Below, in pieces: positions 41,259 through 51,658 of a DNA stretch of 64,000 nt. Numbering within the stretch: position 1 is the stretch's first letter; every line of letters begins with the position of its first letter. Source of the DNA: Labrys okinawensis (GTDB lineage: Bacteria; Pseudomonadota; Alphaproteobacteria; Rhizobiales; Labraceae). A model generated the notes under the pieces. It saw nothing but the letters and a program-made list of their open reading frames with translations, was not told the origin of the DNA and searched no databases. The DNA is taken from positions 186,001 to 250,000 of the forward strand of contig NZ_PUEJ01000009.1 in assembly GCF_002982075.1 (NCBI RefSeq), in the 5' to 3' direction. Made by a program: the position numbers and the translations under genes.

Positions 41259-42575
41259 ATGTTCACTTGGTTCACCAGTCTCGATCGTACCGAGCGCAAG
41301 ACGCTCTATGCCTGTTTCGGCGGCTGGGCCGTCGATGCGCTCGACACCCAGCTCTACAGCTTTCTCATCCCCACCCTGATCGCGGTGTGGGGCATGACCA
41401 ATGCCGAGGCCGGCTTTCTCGGAACTTCGGCCCTGATCTCCTCCGCCATCGGCGGCTGGGCGGCCGGCATCCTGAGCGACCGCATCGGGCGCGTGCGCGT
41501 CATGAAGCTCGCCATCCTCTGGTTCTCATTTTTCACCGTGCTGAGCGGATTCTGCAACTCCTTCGAACAACTGCTCGCCGCCCGCATCCTGTCCGGCATC
41601 GGCTTCGGCGGTGAATGGGCTGCCGGGTCCGTGCTGATGGGCGAGATCATCCGTTCCGAATATCGCGGCAAGGCCGTCGGCACCGTGCAGAGCGCCTATG
41701 CGATCGGCTATGCCATTGCCGCGATCCTCTCCTCCATCCTGTTCGCGACCCTGCCGGATACGCAGGCCTGGCGCTGGATGTTCTGGCTCGGCGCGGCGCC
41801 GGCCATCCTTGTCCTGCTCGCCTTGCGTGGCGTGCCCGAGCCGGCCGTCTTCCTGGCGGCCCGGGAGAAGAGGGTGAAGGCCGGCGAAGCGCCCGTCAGC
41901 CCGTTGATGATCTTCCACCGGCGCTATCTGCGCACCACCAGCCTGACCTCGCTCCTGGCCTTCGGCGTGCAGGCCGGCGGCTTTTCCATGGTGATCTGGC
42001 TGCCGACCTTCCTGAAGACGGTGCGGGAGATCTCCACGGTGGGCGTGGGCTATCACATGTTCGTCCTCACCGTGGGCTCCTTCGTGGGCTATATCGTCGC
42101 CGCCTATCTGTGCGATGCCATCGGCCGCCGGCGCAACTTCCTGCTCTTTGCCTTGCTGAACTGGATCTTCATTCCGGCCTTCCTCTATCTGCCGGGCGGC
42201 GGCGCGGTGATGTTTGCGCTCGATTTCGTGCTCGGCTTTGCGGCTCTGGGCATCTACAGCGCGCTCGGGCCCTATTTCACCGAATTGTTCCCCAATGCCA
42301 TCCGGGGCAATGGCCAGGGCTTTGCCTATAATTTCGGCCGGGCCGCCGGCGCGTTCTTTCCCACGGTGATCGGCCTGATGACCGCAGGCGGGCACCTCCC
42401 GCTGCGCGACGCCATGGCCGTCACCGCGGTCAGCGCCTATTTCTTCGTGCTCCTCGCCATCGCCCTGTTGCCGGAAACACGGGGCCGTGAACTCAGCGAA
42501 GAGGCGGAGAAGGATAATGCCGGGCAGGGGGCGGCTTTGCGCTTGGCGCAACCGGTTCCCGGGAACGGCTCGTAA
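41259..42575 (+). CDS. MFS transporter, aromatic-acid/sugar-acid carrier type
   Basis: 438 residues from ATG 41259 (GGGAGGAAGG upstream), with 12 predicted membrane helices. The loop 2-3 signature is GILSDRIGRVRVMKLAIL, and YLCDAIGRRRNFLLFAL is the second-half copy. GIGFGGEWAAGSVLMGE is typical of the metabolite:H+ symporters (AAHS-like). PETRGREL ends the last helix. It follows the DUF6282 gene by 184 bases without visible terminator and probably imports the substrate of the IclR-controlled pathway. Confidence 0.9.
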   Translation: MFTWFTSLDRTERKTLYACFGGWAVDALDTQLYSFLIPTLIAVWGMTNAEAGFLGTSALISSAIGGWAAGILSDRIGRVRVMKLAILWFSFFTVLSGFCNSFEQLLAARILSGIGFGGEWAAGSVLMGEIIRSEYRGKAVGTVQSAYAIGYAIAAILSSILFATLPDTQAWRWMFWLGAAPAILVLLALRGVPEPAVFLAAREKRVKAGEAPVSPLMIFHRRYLRTTSLTSLLAFGVQAGGFSMVIWLPTFLKTVREISTVGVGYHMFVLTVGSFVGYIVAAYLCDAIGRRRNFLLFALLNWIFIPAFLYLPGGGAVMFALDFVLGFAALGIYSALGPYFTELFPNAIRGNGQGFAYNFGRAAGAFFPTVIGLMTAGGHLPLRDAMAVTAVSAYFFVLLAIALLPETRGRELSEEAEKDNAGQGAALRLAQPVPGNGS

Positions 42576-42668
42576 CGGGGGCGGGCAAATCGGCTCGGAG
42601 TATCTTGGGCGGGCACCTTGGAATGACTCTTGATTGGGGCTACCAAGGCGCGAGGAAAATCACCGCCC

Positions 42669-44027
42669 ATGCCCGCCGCTTCGATCGACATCCCCGTCCG
42701 CCCCGTTCCCGTCAGCCACCGCATCGTCATCGGCATCGCAGCGCCGATGACTCTGGCGCATCTGTCCACGCCGCTGCTCGGGCTGGTCGATACCGCCGTG
42801 ATCGGGCAGATCGGCAGCGAGGCCTTGCTCGGCGCGGTGGCGCTCAATGCCCTCCTGTTCGATTTCCTGTTCTGGGGCTTCGGCTTTCTGCGCATGGGCA
42901 CCGCCGGCTTGACGGCGCAGGCCGTCGGCGCCGACGACAGGCTGGAACAGCGGGCGGTGTTCCTGCGGGCGTTGGTGATGGCCGCCGTGCTCGGTTTCGC
43001 CATGGTGGCGCTGCAACGCGCGATTGCGGCTGTTGCCTTCCCGCTTCTCGGCGCCTCGCCCGAGGTAACCCATGCGGCGGAAATCTATTTTGCCATCCGT
43101 ATCTGGTCGGCACCCTTCGCCTTCGCCAATTATGCCGTGCTCGGCTGGCTGATCGGCCTGGGACGCACCACCACCGGCCTGTTCCTGCAGATCGGCATCA
43201 ACGTGGTCAATATCCTGCTCTGCATCCTGTTCACGCTGGGAATGGGCTGGGGCGTCGCCGGCACCGCCTGGGCCACCACACTGGCGGAGACGGCTGGCGT
43301 CGGTGCCGGCCTGGCCGTGGTGATCGCCCATTTCGGCGGACATCTGGGCGTGCCGAGCGCCCTCGTCTTCGACAAGGCCAAGTTTGTGCGCATGATTGCC
43401 ATCAACCGCGACATCATGCTGCGGACCTTCGCCTTGCTGGCCGCCTTCGTCTTCTTCGGGCGCCAGGGTGCGTTGGCCGGCGACGTGACGCTGGCCGCCA
43501 ACGCCATCCTCAACAATTTCTTCCTGGTGGGCGGCTATTTCCTCGACGGCATCGCCACAGCGGCCGAACAGCTCAGCGGGCGCTCGATCGGCGCCAACAA
43601 CCGGCGGTCCTTCGAAAAGGCCGTGCGCTATTCGGTGATCTGGAGCCTGGGGTTGGCGATCGCCATGTCCGCCGTGCTGTTCGCGGCGGGCGGGGCCTTC
43701 ATCGATTTCATGACCACCAGCGCCTCGGTCCGCGAACTGGCCCGGCAATTCCTGCCCTATGCCGCCGTCACGCCCATAGCCGGTGCGCTCGCCTTCACCT
43801 TCGACGGCATCTATGTCGGCGCCACCTGGAACGCAGCCATGCGCAACCTGATGGCGGTGGCGCTCGCCTGCTATTTCGGGCTGTGGTGGCTGCTGCAGCC
43901 CCTCGGCAATCACGGCCTGTGGCTTGCCTTGATCGGCTTCCTGGTGGCACGCGGCGCCGGGCAGGGATTGGCCTATTTCCGCCTGCTGCCGCGTTCGTTT
44001 TCCGGCACCCAGCCGAACGCGGCCTGA
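42669..44027 (+). CDS. MATE-family efflux transporter (DinF-like)
   Basis: 452 residues from ATG 42669; an upstream TTG at 42630 is less likely. It has twelve membrane helices in two MatE halves: APMTLAHLSTPLLGLVDTAV and IGQIGSEALLGAVALNALLF are the N-terminal signature of the DinF subfamily. The second half starts near residue 240 (FVRMIAINRDIMLRTFALLA). It would export cationic drugs or metabolites with H+ or Na+. The region just downstream holds the operator of the ABC import cluster, so it is probably a separate unit. Confidence 0.93.
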   Translation: MPAASIDIPVRPVPVSHRIVIGIAAPMTLAHLSTPLLGLVDTAVIGQIGSEALLGAVALNALLFDFLFWGFGFLRMGTAGLTAQAVGADDRLEQRAVFLRALVMAAVLGFAMVALQRAIAAVAFPLLGASPEVTHAAEIYFAIRIWSAPFAFANYAVLGWLIGLGRTTTGLFLQIGINVVNILLCILFTLGMGWGVAGTAWATTLAETAGVGAGLAVVIAHFGGHLGVPSALVFDKAKFVRMIAINRDIMLRTFALLAAFVFFGRQGALAGDVTLAANAILNNFFLVGGYFLDGIATAAEQLSGRSIGANNRRSFEKAVRYSVIWSLGLAIAMSAVLFAAGGAFIDFMTTSASVRELARQFLPYAAVTPIAGALAFTFDGIYVGATWNAAMRNLMAVALACYFGLWWLLQPLGNHGLWLALIGFLVARGAGQGLAYFRLLPRSFSGTQPNAA

Positions 44028-44096
44028 CCGGCCTGCTGTCTATTGCGGCAACAAGATACCTTCCCTGCCTGAAATTTCCACTTGGCGCCGCCGGCA

Positions 44097-44120
44097 AAAT
44101 TAGTTGTAATCGTCCACTAT
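44097..44120. promoter_or_regulatory. MarR-type operator, copy 1 (before the ABC ATPase gene)
   Basis: AAATTAGTTGT-AATC-GTCCACTAT. The identical flanks (11 and 9 bases) recur around a different 4-base centre at 45870-45893. TAGTTG and CCACTA form an imperfect inverted repeat, as expected for a MarR dimer. It lies 51 bases before the ATPase start. Confidence 0.7.
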
Positions 44121-44171
44121 ATCGAGGGCGGGTTACTGACCTCCCGCCGGTGATTGGGAAGGATGGTCACG

Positions 44172-45815
<1,644 letters not shown>

Positions 45816-45869
45816 ACCCAGAGAACCGGAGCAACGAAAAAGGAGAACCTGTCACCCAAGGGCACGCCC

Positions 45870-45893
45870 AAATTAGTTGTGTTTGTCCACTAT
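45870..45893. promoter_or_regulatory. MarR-type operator, copy 2 (before the marR gene)
   Basis: AAATTAGTTGT-GTTT-GTCCACTAT, matching copy 1 at 21 of 24 positions. It lies about 190 bases before the MarR start. Together with copy 1 it suggests that one regulator controls both the ATPase gene and the downstream marR-SDR-oxidase-binding protein unit. Confidence 0.7.
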
Positions 45894-46085
45894 CTGTCGT
45901 TTGATACCGTCACCAGCCTGATATGACGGCGGTTCGCCGCCGCACCGGGAAACCTGCCGGTATCCAGAGCAAATGCTTGAGCGTCTGCAATTCGGCGGGC
46001 TCGCCATGGATCGCAAGACGCGCCGAACAGGAATGAAAGCAACGGGCGTTCGGTCGTGAACGCGCCATGTTGCATGGGGTGCTCG

Positions 46086-46607
46086 ATGAAGGGAACACGG
46101 GCTAAACCGCCGACGCTGCCCGAGCATATCGATCTCGATGTGCTGGAGGATACGTTGAGCTTCTATATCCGGGTGATCAGCCTGGCCGTATCGCGGGACC
46201 TCGACGAATGGCTCGACGGTCTCGAAGTCGCCAAGGGCACCGGCAAGGTCACCACGCTGCTGCTGGTGGACAGCCATCCCGGCATCCGCCCTTCGGTGAT
46301 CGCCCATCTGGTGATGAAGGACCGTTCCGCCATGGGGCGGCTGGTCGACCATATGATCGAGCAGGGGCTGCTCACCCGCAGGATTTCATCCGACGACAGC
46401 CGGGCACACGAACTCTATATCACGCCTGCCGGCGCCGAGCTGGCCGCCAAGGTGCGTGTGCTGGCGACGGAGCAGTCGAAGCGCTTTTTCGATTTCATTC
46501 CCGAACATGAGCAGAGACAGGTCATGGACATCCTCAAGCGGGCCTATCGCCGCTTCGTGGGCCTGCCGCCTCAGCATGGTGCCGACAAGGAAGGAAAGGT
46601 TGTATGA
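46086..46607 (+). CDS. MarR-family transcriptional regulator
   Basis: 173 residues from ATG 46086; a GTG at 46056 would add ten. The winged HTH is GIRPSVIAHLVMKDRSAMGR (recognition helix region), followed by LVDHMIEQGLLTRRISSDDS and RAHELYITPAGAELA (wing). Flanking helices give the dimer. It overlaps the SDR start by four bases, so it is in the operon it probably controls through the AAATTAGTTGT motif found upstream of itself and of the ATPase gene. Confidence 0.88.
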   Translation: MKGTRAKPPTLPEHIDLDVLEDTLSFYIRVISLAVSRDLDEWLDGLEVAKGTGKVTTLLLVDSHPGIRPSVIAHLVMKDRSAMGRLVDHMIEQGLLTRRISSDDSRAHELYITPAGAELAAKVRVLATEQSKRFFDFIPEHEQRQVMDILKRAYRRFVGLPPQHGADKEGKVV

Positions 46608-47302
46608 GCGAGCAGAGGGTGGCCCTGGTCTCGGGCGCCAATCGGGGGATCGGGCAGGCGGCGGCGGCCGAACTCGCGCGCCGGGGATGGCGGCTCTCGC
46701 TGGGCATGCGGCATCCGGAACAGCCGGCCTGGGCGGATCCGGAGCGGGTGCATCTCCAAGCCTACGACGCCACCGATCCGCAAGCCGAGGCGAACTGGAC
46801 CGGTGCGGCGCTGCGGCGTTTCGGGCGCATCGATGCCGTTATCGCCAATGCAGGCATCATGATCCCGAGAAACGTCATCGAGGCCGAGGACGAGGATCTC
46901 GACGCCATGCTGGCCGTGAACGTCAAGGCACCGCGGCGTCTGGCCAAGGCGGCCTGGCAGGCATTGTCGGAAAGCGGGAGCGGGCGGGTGGTCGTCATCG
47001 CCTCGCTCTCGGGCAAGCGGGTCAAGTCCTCGCAGGCCGGGCTCTATTCCATCTCCAAATATGCGGCCGTCGCCCTGGCGCACGGCATCCGTCACGAAGG
47101 CTTCGAGCGCGGCATCCGCGCCACCGCGATCTGCCCTGGATTCGTCGCCACCGACATGGCCCTCGGCCTGACTGACCGCGCCGCCGAGAAGATGACCTCG
47201 CCGCATGACCTGGCCCGCATCATCGCCATGCTGATCGAACTGCCCAACGAAGCCAGCGTCGCCGAATTCACCATCAACTGCCAGCTCGAAGAGTCCTACT
47301 GA
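46604..47302 (+). CDS. short-chain dehydrogenase/reductase
   Basis: 232 residues. NAD(P)-binding motif VSGANRGIGQAAAAELARRG, then VIANAGIMIPRN (NAG motif), and the catalytic YSISK (Tyr-x3-Lys) with a preceding Ser in VVIASLSGKR. ICPGFVATDM follows. Classical SDR of unknown substrate; within an operon with a DAO-type oxidase and an ABC importer it probably oxidises a hydroxyl or reduces a carbonyl of the imported compound. The start overlaps the marR stop (ATGA). Confidence 0.9.
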   Translation: MSEQRVALVSGANRGIGQAAAAELARRGWRLSLGMRHPEQPAWADPERVHLQAYDATDPQAEANWTGAALRRFGRIDAVIANAGIMIPRNVIEAEDEDLDAMLAVNVKAPRRLAKAAWQALSESGSGRVVVIASLSGKRVKSSQAGLYSISKYAAVALAHGIRHEGFERGIRATAICPGFVATDMALGLTDRAAEKMTSPHDLARIIAMLIELPNEASVAEFTINCQLEESY

Positions 47303-47303
47303 C

Positions 47304-48635
47304 ATGCCCGGCCCCACCGTCATTCCCGTTCAAGGCGATGCGACGCTGCCCGCCAAGGTCGATGTCGTCGTCATCGGCGGCGGCATCATCGGTACCTCGA
47401 CGGCGCTCGAACTGGCCGAGCGGGGCCTCAAGGTCGCGCTCTGCGAAAAGGGGGGCATCGGCCAGGAACAGTCGAGCCGCAATTGGGGCTGGGTGCGCAT
47501 CTCGCGCCGTGACCCGCGGGAAGTGCCGCTGATGGCCGAGGCGCTGAGGATCTGGAAGACGCTCGACCAGCGGGTCGAGGGCGACACCGGCTATGCGCGC
47601 GCCGGCATCATGTTCACCTGCGCCACCGACAAGGAATATGCCGACCACGAGCGCTGGAACCGCAATCTCGACGGCTACCAGCTCGATTCGCGCATGATCT
47701 CGGGCAGCGAGTACAGGCGGATGTTCCCTGGCACGACCATGGATATCAAGGGCGCGCTTTTCACCGCCGAGGACGGCCGGGCCGAACCGCAGCGCGCCGC
47801 GCCGCTGATCGCGGAGGCGGCGCGGCGCAAGGGGGCTGCCATCCTGACCGAATGTGCCGTGCGCGGCGTGGAGACGTCGGGCGGGGCGATCAGCGGCGTC
47901 GTCACCGAACGCGGCCCGATCGCCTGCAGCGCCGTCGTCCTGGCCGGCGGGGCCTGGTCGAGCCTGTTCTCGGGCCGTTTCGGCATCCGCCTGCCGCAGT
48001 TGAAGGTGAAGAACTCGGTGCTGCGCACCAAGCCGCTCGAAGGCGGGCCGGAACCGGCGATCTGGTCCAACGGCTTTGCCGTGCGCAAGCGTGCCGATGG
48101 TGGCTACACCATCGCCTCCGGGCACGAGAACGTCGTCGACATCGTGCCCAACAGCTTCCGTTTCTTCTTCGACTTCCTGCCGGCGCTGCGCAAGGAATGG
48201 CGATCGCTCAATCTGCGCATGGGGAGCCGCTTCTTCGAAGAAGCCCGCGTGCCGAAGCAATGGGCGATGGACGAGGTCAGCCCTTTCGAACGCTGCCGCG
48301 TGCTCGATCCCGAGCCGGCGAAAGAACTGACGGACGTCGCCCTGGCCAATCTCACCAAGGCCTTCCCCGTCTTCGCCAAGGCGGAGATCGCCCAGCGCTG
48401 GGCCGGCTATATCGACGTCACGCCGGATGCCGTGCCGGTGATCTCACCGGTCGAAGCCATTCCGGGCTTCCACATCGCCACCGGTTTTTCCGGCCACGGC
48501 TTCGGCATCGGTCCGGCCGCCGGCAAGCTGATGGCCGATCTCGTCACGGGGCGGCCGCCCTTGGTCGACCCGGCCAATTTCCGTTTTTCCCGCTTCTCGG
48601 ACGGATCGAAGATCGAGCTGATCAGCGGGTTCTGA
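47304..48635 (+). CDS. FAD-dependent oxidoreductase, DAO family
   Basis: 443 residues. The dinucleotide-binding motif VDVVVIGGGIIGTSTALELA is at about 15-34, with RNWGWVRISRRD nearby (the segment after the flavin motif). The C-terminal motif is GFHIATGFSGHGFGIGPAAG, closing the FAD site. Members oxidise secondary amines or amino acids (sarcosine, D-amino acids, opines such as octopine). It follows the SDR gene by one base and precedes the binding protein gene, so it likely acts on the imported substrate. Confidence 0.9.
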   Translation: MPGPTVIPVQGDATLPAKVDVVVIGGGIIGTSTALELAERGLKVALCEKGGIGQEQSSRNWGWVRISRRDPREVPLMAEALRIWKTLDQRVEGDTGYARAGIMFTCATDKEYADHERWNRNLDGYQLDSRMISGSEYRRMFPGTTMDIKGALFTAEDGRAEPQRAAPLIAEAARRKGAAILTECAVRGVETSGGAISGVVTERGPIACSAVVLAGGAWSSLFSGRFGIRLPQLKVKNSVLRTKPLEGGPEPAIWSNGFAVRKRADGGYTIASGHENVVDIVPNSFRFFFDFLPALRKEWRSLNLRMGSRFFEEARVPKQWAMDEVSPFERCRVLDPEPAKELTDVALANLTKAFPVFAKAEIAQRWAGYIDVTPDAVPVISPVEAIPGFHIATGFSGHGFGIGPAAGKLMADLVTGRPPLVDPANFRFSRFSDGSKIELISGF

Positions 48636-48715
48636 GCCGTCGGTCCGGGCAGGCCCGGGCCGGCAACCGACTGAAAACAACTATAAAAAATCGTCACTCT
48701 CCAGAGGAACTCATC

Positions 48716-50389
48716 ATGTCGAAACAAGAGCGGAACCAGTTCCCACATCCCAATCGGCGGCAGGCCCTCGGCCTTATGGCGACCGGCGCCTCGGCGCTGC
48801 TGATGCCGGCCCTGCTCGGGCGGGAGGAAGCCCTGGCGGCCGGCAAGGACAAGCCGTCGGGCCAGATGGTCATCAGCTTCTCGCAGGAGCCGACGGTCTT
48901 CAATCCGCATCTGCTGCACATCGAGGTGGACGAGGGCATCCATTACAGCGTGTTCAACCCGCTGTTCGACGTCGATCCGGACGGCAAGTTCACGCCATCT
49001 CTCGCCGTCGAGGTACCGACCGTGGAGAATGGCGGCATTTCCGCCGACGGCCTCACCTGGAAGGTCAAGCTGCGCGACGGCGTGAAATGGCATGACGGCA
49101 AGCCCTTCACGGCCGAGGACGTCAAGTTCACCCTGGAGCTGATGGTCGATCCCAACTTCCGCAGCTGGCGGCGCACCGGTCACGAGCATGTCCGCGACAT
49201 CAAGGTGGTGTCGCCGACCGAGATCACCTGGCGCATGGACAAGGCCTTTGCGCCCTATCCCTCGATCCTCGCCTCCACCTTCATCGTGCCCAAGCACATA
49301 CTGAGCGAAGCCGCCGACAAGAACACGGCGCCCTTCAACAATGCGCCCGTCGGGACCGGCCCCTTCAAGTGGAGCAAGCGCGTTCCCGGCGATTATATCG
49401 AGCTCGCCGCCAATGAGGACTATTTCGGCGAGGGCCCCTATCTGGAGCGCGTGGTCTACAAATACATCCCCGACATGACGGTGATGTACACCCAGTTCAA
49501 GACCGGGGATGTCGACCTCGTCGGCCTGCAATGGATCACGGCCGACCACTATGAGGAGGCCAAGACCCTCGAGGGCAAAATCGTTGACGTCGTGCCGAAC
49601 GCGACCATCGAATCGGTCGGATTCAATATGGAGCGCCCGCAGTTCAAGGACCCGGCCGTCCGCAAGGCGCTCTATCACGCCTTGGACAAGAAGACGATCA
49701 TCGAGGCGCTGTATTACGGCCTGCCGGCCCCGACCGAATCCTACATGCCGCAGCAGTCCTACTATTACAATCCGGACCTGCCCAAGCAGGAATACGATCC
49801 CGAGAAGGCCAAGAAGGTTCTCGACGAGGCCGGCTGGGTGCCCGGCGCCGACGGCATCCGCGCCAAGGATGGCGTGCGCCTGTCCTTCAGCAACTCGACC
49901 ACCGCCGGCAATCATCTGCGCGAGCAGGCGCAGCAGTTCATGCAGCAATCCTTCAAGGATATCGGCGTGGAGATGACGATCTCCAACCTGCCGCCGGCCG
50001 TGATGTGGGGCGACTACTGGATGATGTCGAAGTTCGACAGCGTCGTCGTCGGCATCAATTTCATAACCGGGCCGGATCCCGATACCTCGGACTATTTCAT
50101 GTCCACATCCAGCGGGGCGAAGGGCGGCAACGGCCAGAACACTTGGCAATATGCCAATCCCGAAGTGGACAAGCTGCTGAAAGAGGCCGGCAATACCTTC
50201 GTGCGGGAAGAACGCCGCAAGCTCTATTTCAAGATCCAGGAGATCATGCGCGCCGACCTGCCCTTCCTGCCGATGTATCAATACGCCACCGTGCGCGGGC
50301 GCAAGAAGGGGGTGGAGGGCTTCCGGCCCAACATCAACAACCGGATCGACAGCTGGAACGTCAACACCTGGCACTGGGCCAAAAAATAG
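48716..50389 (+). CDS. peptide/opine ABC transporter substrate-binding protein (family 5)
   Basis: 557 residues from ATG 48716 (AGAGGA 8 bases upstream). The N-terminus has a twin-arginine-like signal (NRRQALGLMATGASALLMPA), so export may be by Tat. The SBP_bac_5 signature is visible: VFNPLFDVDPDGKFTPSLAV, LTWKVKLRDGVKWHDGKPFT, AEDVKFTLELMVDP, and FNMERPQFKDPAVRKALYHA. It delivers a peptide- or opine-like ligand to the DppBC-type permeases encoded after a 279-base gap containing a palindromic repeat. Confidence 0.94.
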   Translation: MSKQERNQFPHPNRRQALGLMATGASALLMPALLGREEALAAGKDKPSGQMVISFSQEPTVFNPHLLHIEVDEGIHYSVFNPLFDVDPDGKFTPSLAVEVPTVENGGISADGLTWKVKLRDGVKWHDGKPFTAEDVKFTLELMVDPNFRSWRRTGHEHVRDIKVVSPTEITWRMDKAFAPYPSILASTFIVPKHILSEAADKNTAPFNNAPVGTGPFKWSKRVPGDYIELAANEDYFGEGPYLERVVYKYIPDMTVMYTQFKTGDVDLVGLQWITADHYEEAKTLEGKIVDVVPNATIESVGFNMERPQFKDPAVRKALYHALDKKTIIEALYYGLPAPTESYMPQQSYYYNPDLPKQEYDPEKAKKVLDEAGWVPGADGIRAKDGVRLSFSNSTTAGNHLREQAQQFMQQSFKDIGVEMTISNLPPAVMWGDYWMMSKFDSVVVGINFITGPDPDTSDYFMSTSSGAKGGNGQNTWQYANPEVDKLLKEAGNTFVREERRKLYFKIQEIMRADLPFLPMYQYATVRGRKKGVEGFRPNINNRIDSWNVNTWHWAKK

Positions 50390-50435
50390 GCCTGCCACCC
50401 CGGGGTAACGGCCCAGGGTAAACGAGCGCCGTCTC

Positions 50436-50576
50436 ACCCTCCCCTGGAGGGGGAGGGTCGAGGCAAAGCCTCGGGGTGGGGTGGTTCTTCGCTTAGCGGT
50501 CTGTTCGCATGATCACGTCAGAGCTCTTCACCCCACCCCGGCCTTTCAGGCCGACCCTCCCCCTCCAGGGGAGGGT
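50436..50576. repeat. large palindromic intergenic element, copy 1
   Basis: Arms of about 48 bases are complementary: left 50436-50483 (ACCCTCCCCTGGAGGGGGAG ... GGTGGGGTG) and right 50529-50576 (CACCCCACCCCG ... GGGGAGGGT), with a 45-base centre. It lies between the binding protein and permease genes. Copy 2 at 60326-60565 shares the CACCCCACCCCG, CCTTTCAGGCCGACCCTCCC and GGGGAGGGTAGTG blocks. It looks like a non-autonomous palindromic element, and may lower expression of the downstream permeases or stabilise upstream mRNA. Confidence 0.8.
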
Positions 50577-50668
50577 AGTGGTGCCTCCGCGTTAACCCGA
50601 AGTGGTTGGCCTGGCCCGCCACACTGCTGACAGCCGGCCCTTAAGGCCGGCCGAGTGGAGACGATCCC

Positions 50669-51619
50669 ATGCTGCGCTATCTCGCTGGCCGGCTGTGGCA
50701 GAGCCTCATCCTGCTGCTGCTGGTCTCGGTCATCGGCTTTGCCGTGCTCAATCTGGCGCCTGGCGGGCCGCTTTCGCAATATACGCTCACGCCGGGCATG
50801 ACCAAGGAGGCGCTCGACCGCATCGCCGAGCAGATGGGCCTGAATCGCCCGCTGCCGATCCAGTATCTCGACTGGCTCTGGCATCTGGTGCAGGGCGATT
50901 GGGGGCGGTCCTATCGCGACGGCCAACCGGTGCTCGCCATCATCGGCGGGCATCTCTTCGCCACGCTGCTGCTGATGGGCTTTTCCACCCTGATCTCCAT
51001 TGTCCTCGGCACCTGGATCGGCGTGATGGGGGCGACGCGCCGCTATTCGCTGTTCGACACGCTGGCGACGGTGGGGGCGATGGTGGCGCTCTCCATTCCC
51101 ACCTTCTGGTTCGGCCTGGTGGCGATCTACCTCTTCTCGCTGAAGCTGAAATGGCTGCCGGCGGGCAATATGTACACGGTGGGAGACGGCAGCTTCGCCG
51201 ACTACGCCATCCATCTCATCATGCCGAGCATCGTGCTGGCGCTGGTGAACGTGGCGGTGTGGAGCCGCTACATGCGCACGGCCACGCTCGACGTGATCAA
51301 CCAGGATTTCGTGCGCACGGCCAAGGCCAAGGGGCTGAAGCCGCGCCGCGTGCTGGTCAAGCATGTGATCGGCAATGCGTTGCTGCCGATGATCACCCTG
51401 GCCGGCCTGCAACTGCCCACCATCCTGAGCGGGGCGCTGGTGACCGAGACCGTCTTCACCTGGCCGGGCATGGGCCGGCTGTTCCTCGATAGCCTCGGCT
51501 ACAGCGATTATCCGGTGATCATGGGGCTTTTGATGTTCTCGGCGATCCTGGTGCTCATCGGCAATCTGATCGCCGATCTACTCGTCGCCTTCGTCGATCC
51601 CCGCATTCGGCTTGGCTAA
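50669..51619 (+). CDS. dipeptide-type ABC transporter permease, DppB-like
   Basis: 316 residues with six membrane helices. The N-terminus MLRYLAGRLWQSLILLLLVS, then LNLAPGGPLSQY, is typical of DppB/OppB. The EAA loop that contacts the ATPase is YMRTATLDVINQDFVRTAKA, followed by KGLKPRRVLVKHVIGNALLP. It pairs with the DppC-like protein encoded 39 bases downstream. Confidence 0.95.
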   Translation: MLRYLAGRLWQSLILLLLVSVIGFAVLNLAPGGPLSQYTLTPGMTKEALDRIAEQMGLNRPLPIQYLDWLWHLVQGDWGRSYRDGQPVLAIIGGHLFATLLLMGFSTLISIVLGTWIGVMGATRRYSLFDTLATVGAMVALSIPTFWFGLVAIYLFSLKLKWLPAGNMYTVGDGSFADYAIHLIMPSIVLALVNVAVWSRYMRTATLDVINQDFVRTAKAKGLKPRRVLVKHVIGNALLPMITLAGLQLPTILSGALVTETVFTWPGMGRLFLDSLGYSDYPVIMGLLMFSAILVLIGNLIADLLVAFVDPRIRLG

Positions 51620-51641
51620 AGCGTTTTGCGAAACGCGCTTT
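51618..51641. repeat. short hairpin element between the permease genes
   Basis: GCGTTT-TGCG-AAACGC is a 6-base-pair stem with a 4-base loop at 51621-51636, flanked by AAA and GCTTT. It overlaps the end of the dppB-like stop. The motif GCGTTTTGCGAAACGC is frequent in Rhizobiales intergenic DNA. Here it may act as an mRNA stability element. Confidence 0.5.
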
Positions 51642-51658
51642 GCTCCTGGGAGAAAAAG

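Noticed and set aside
50390..50668. CRISPR array in the repeat-rich gap
   Set aside because: The repeats are inverted arms of one palindrome, not direct repeats with spacers, and no cas gene lies in the window.
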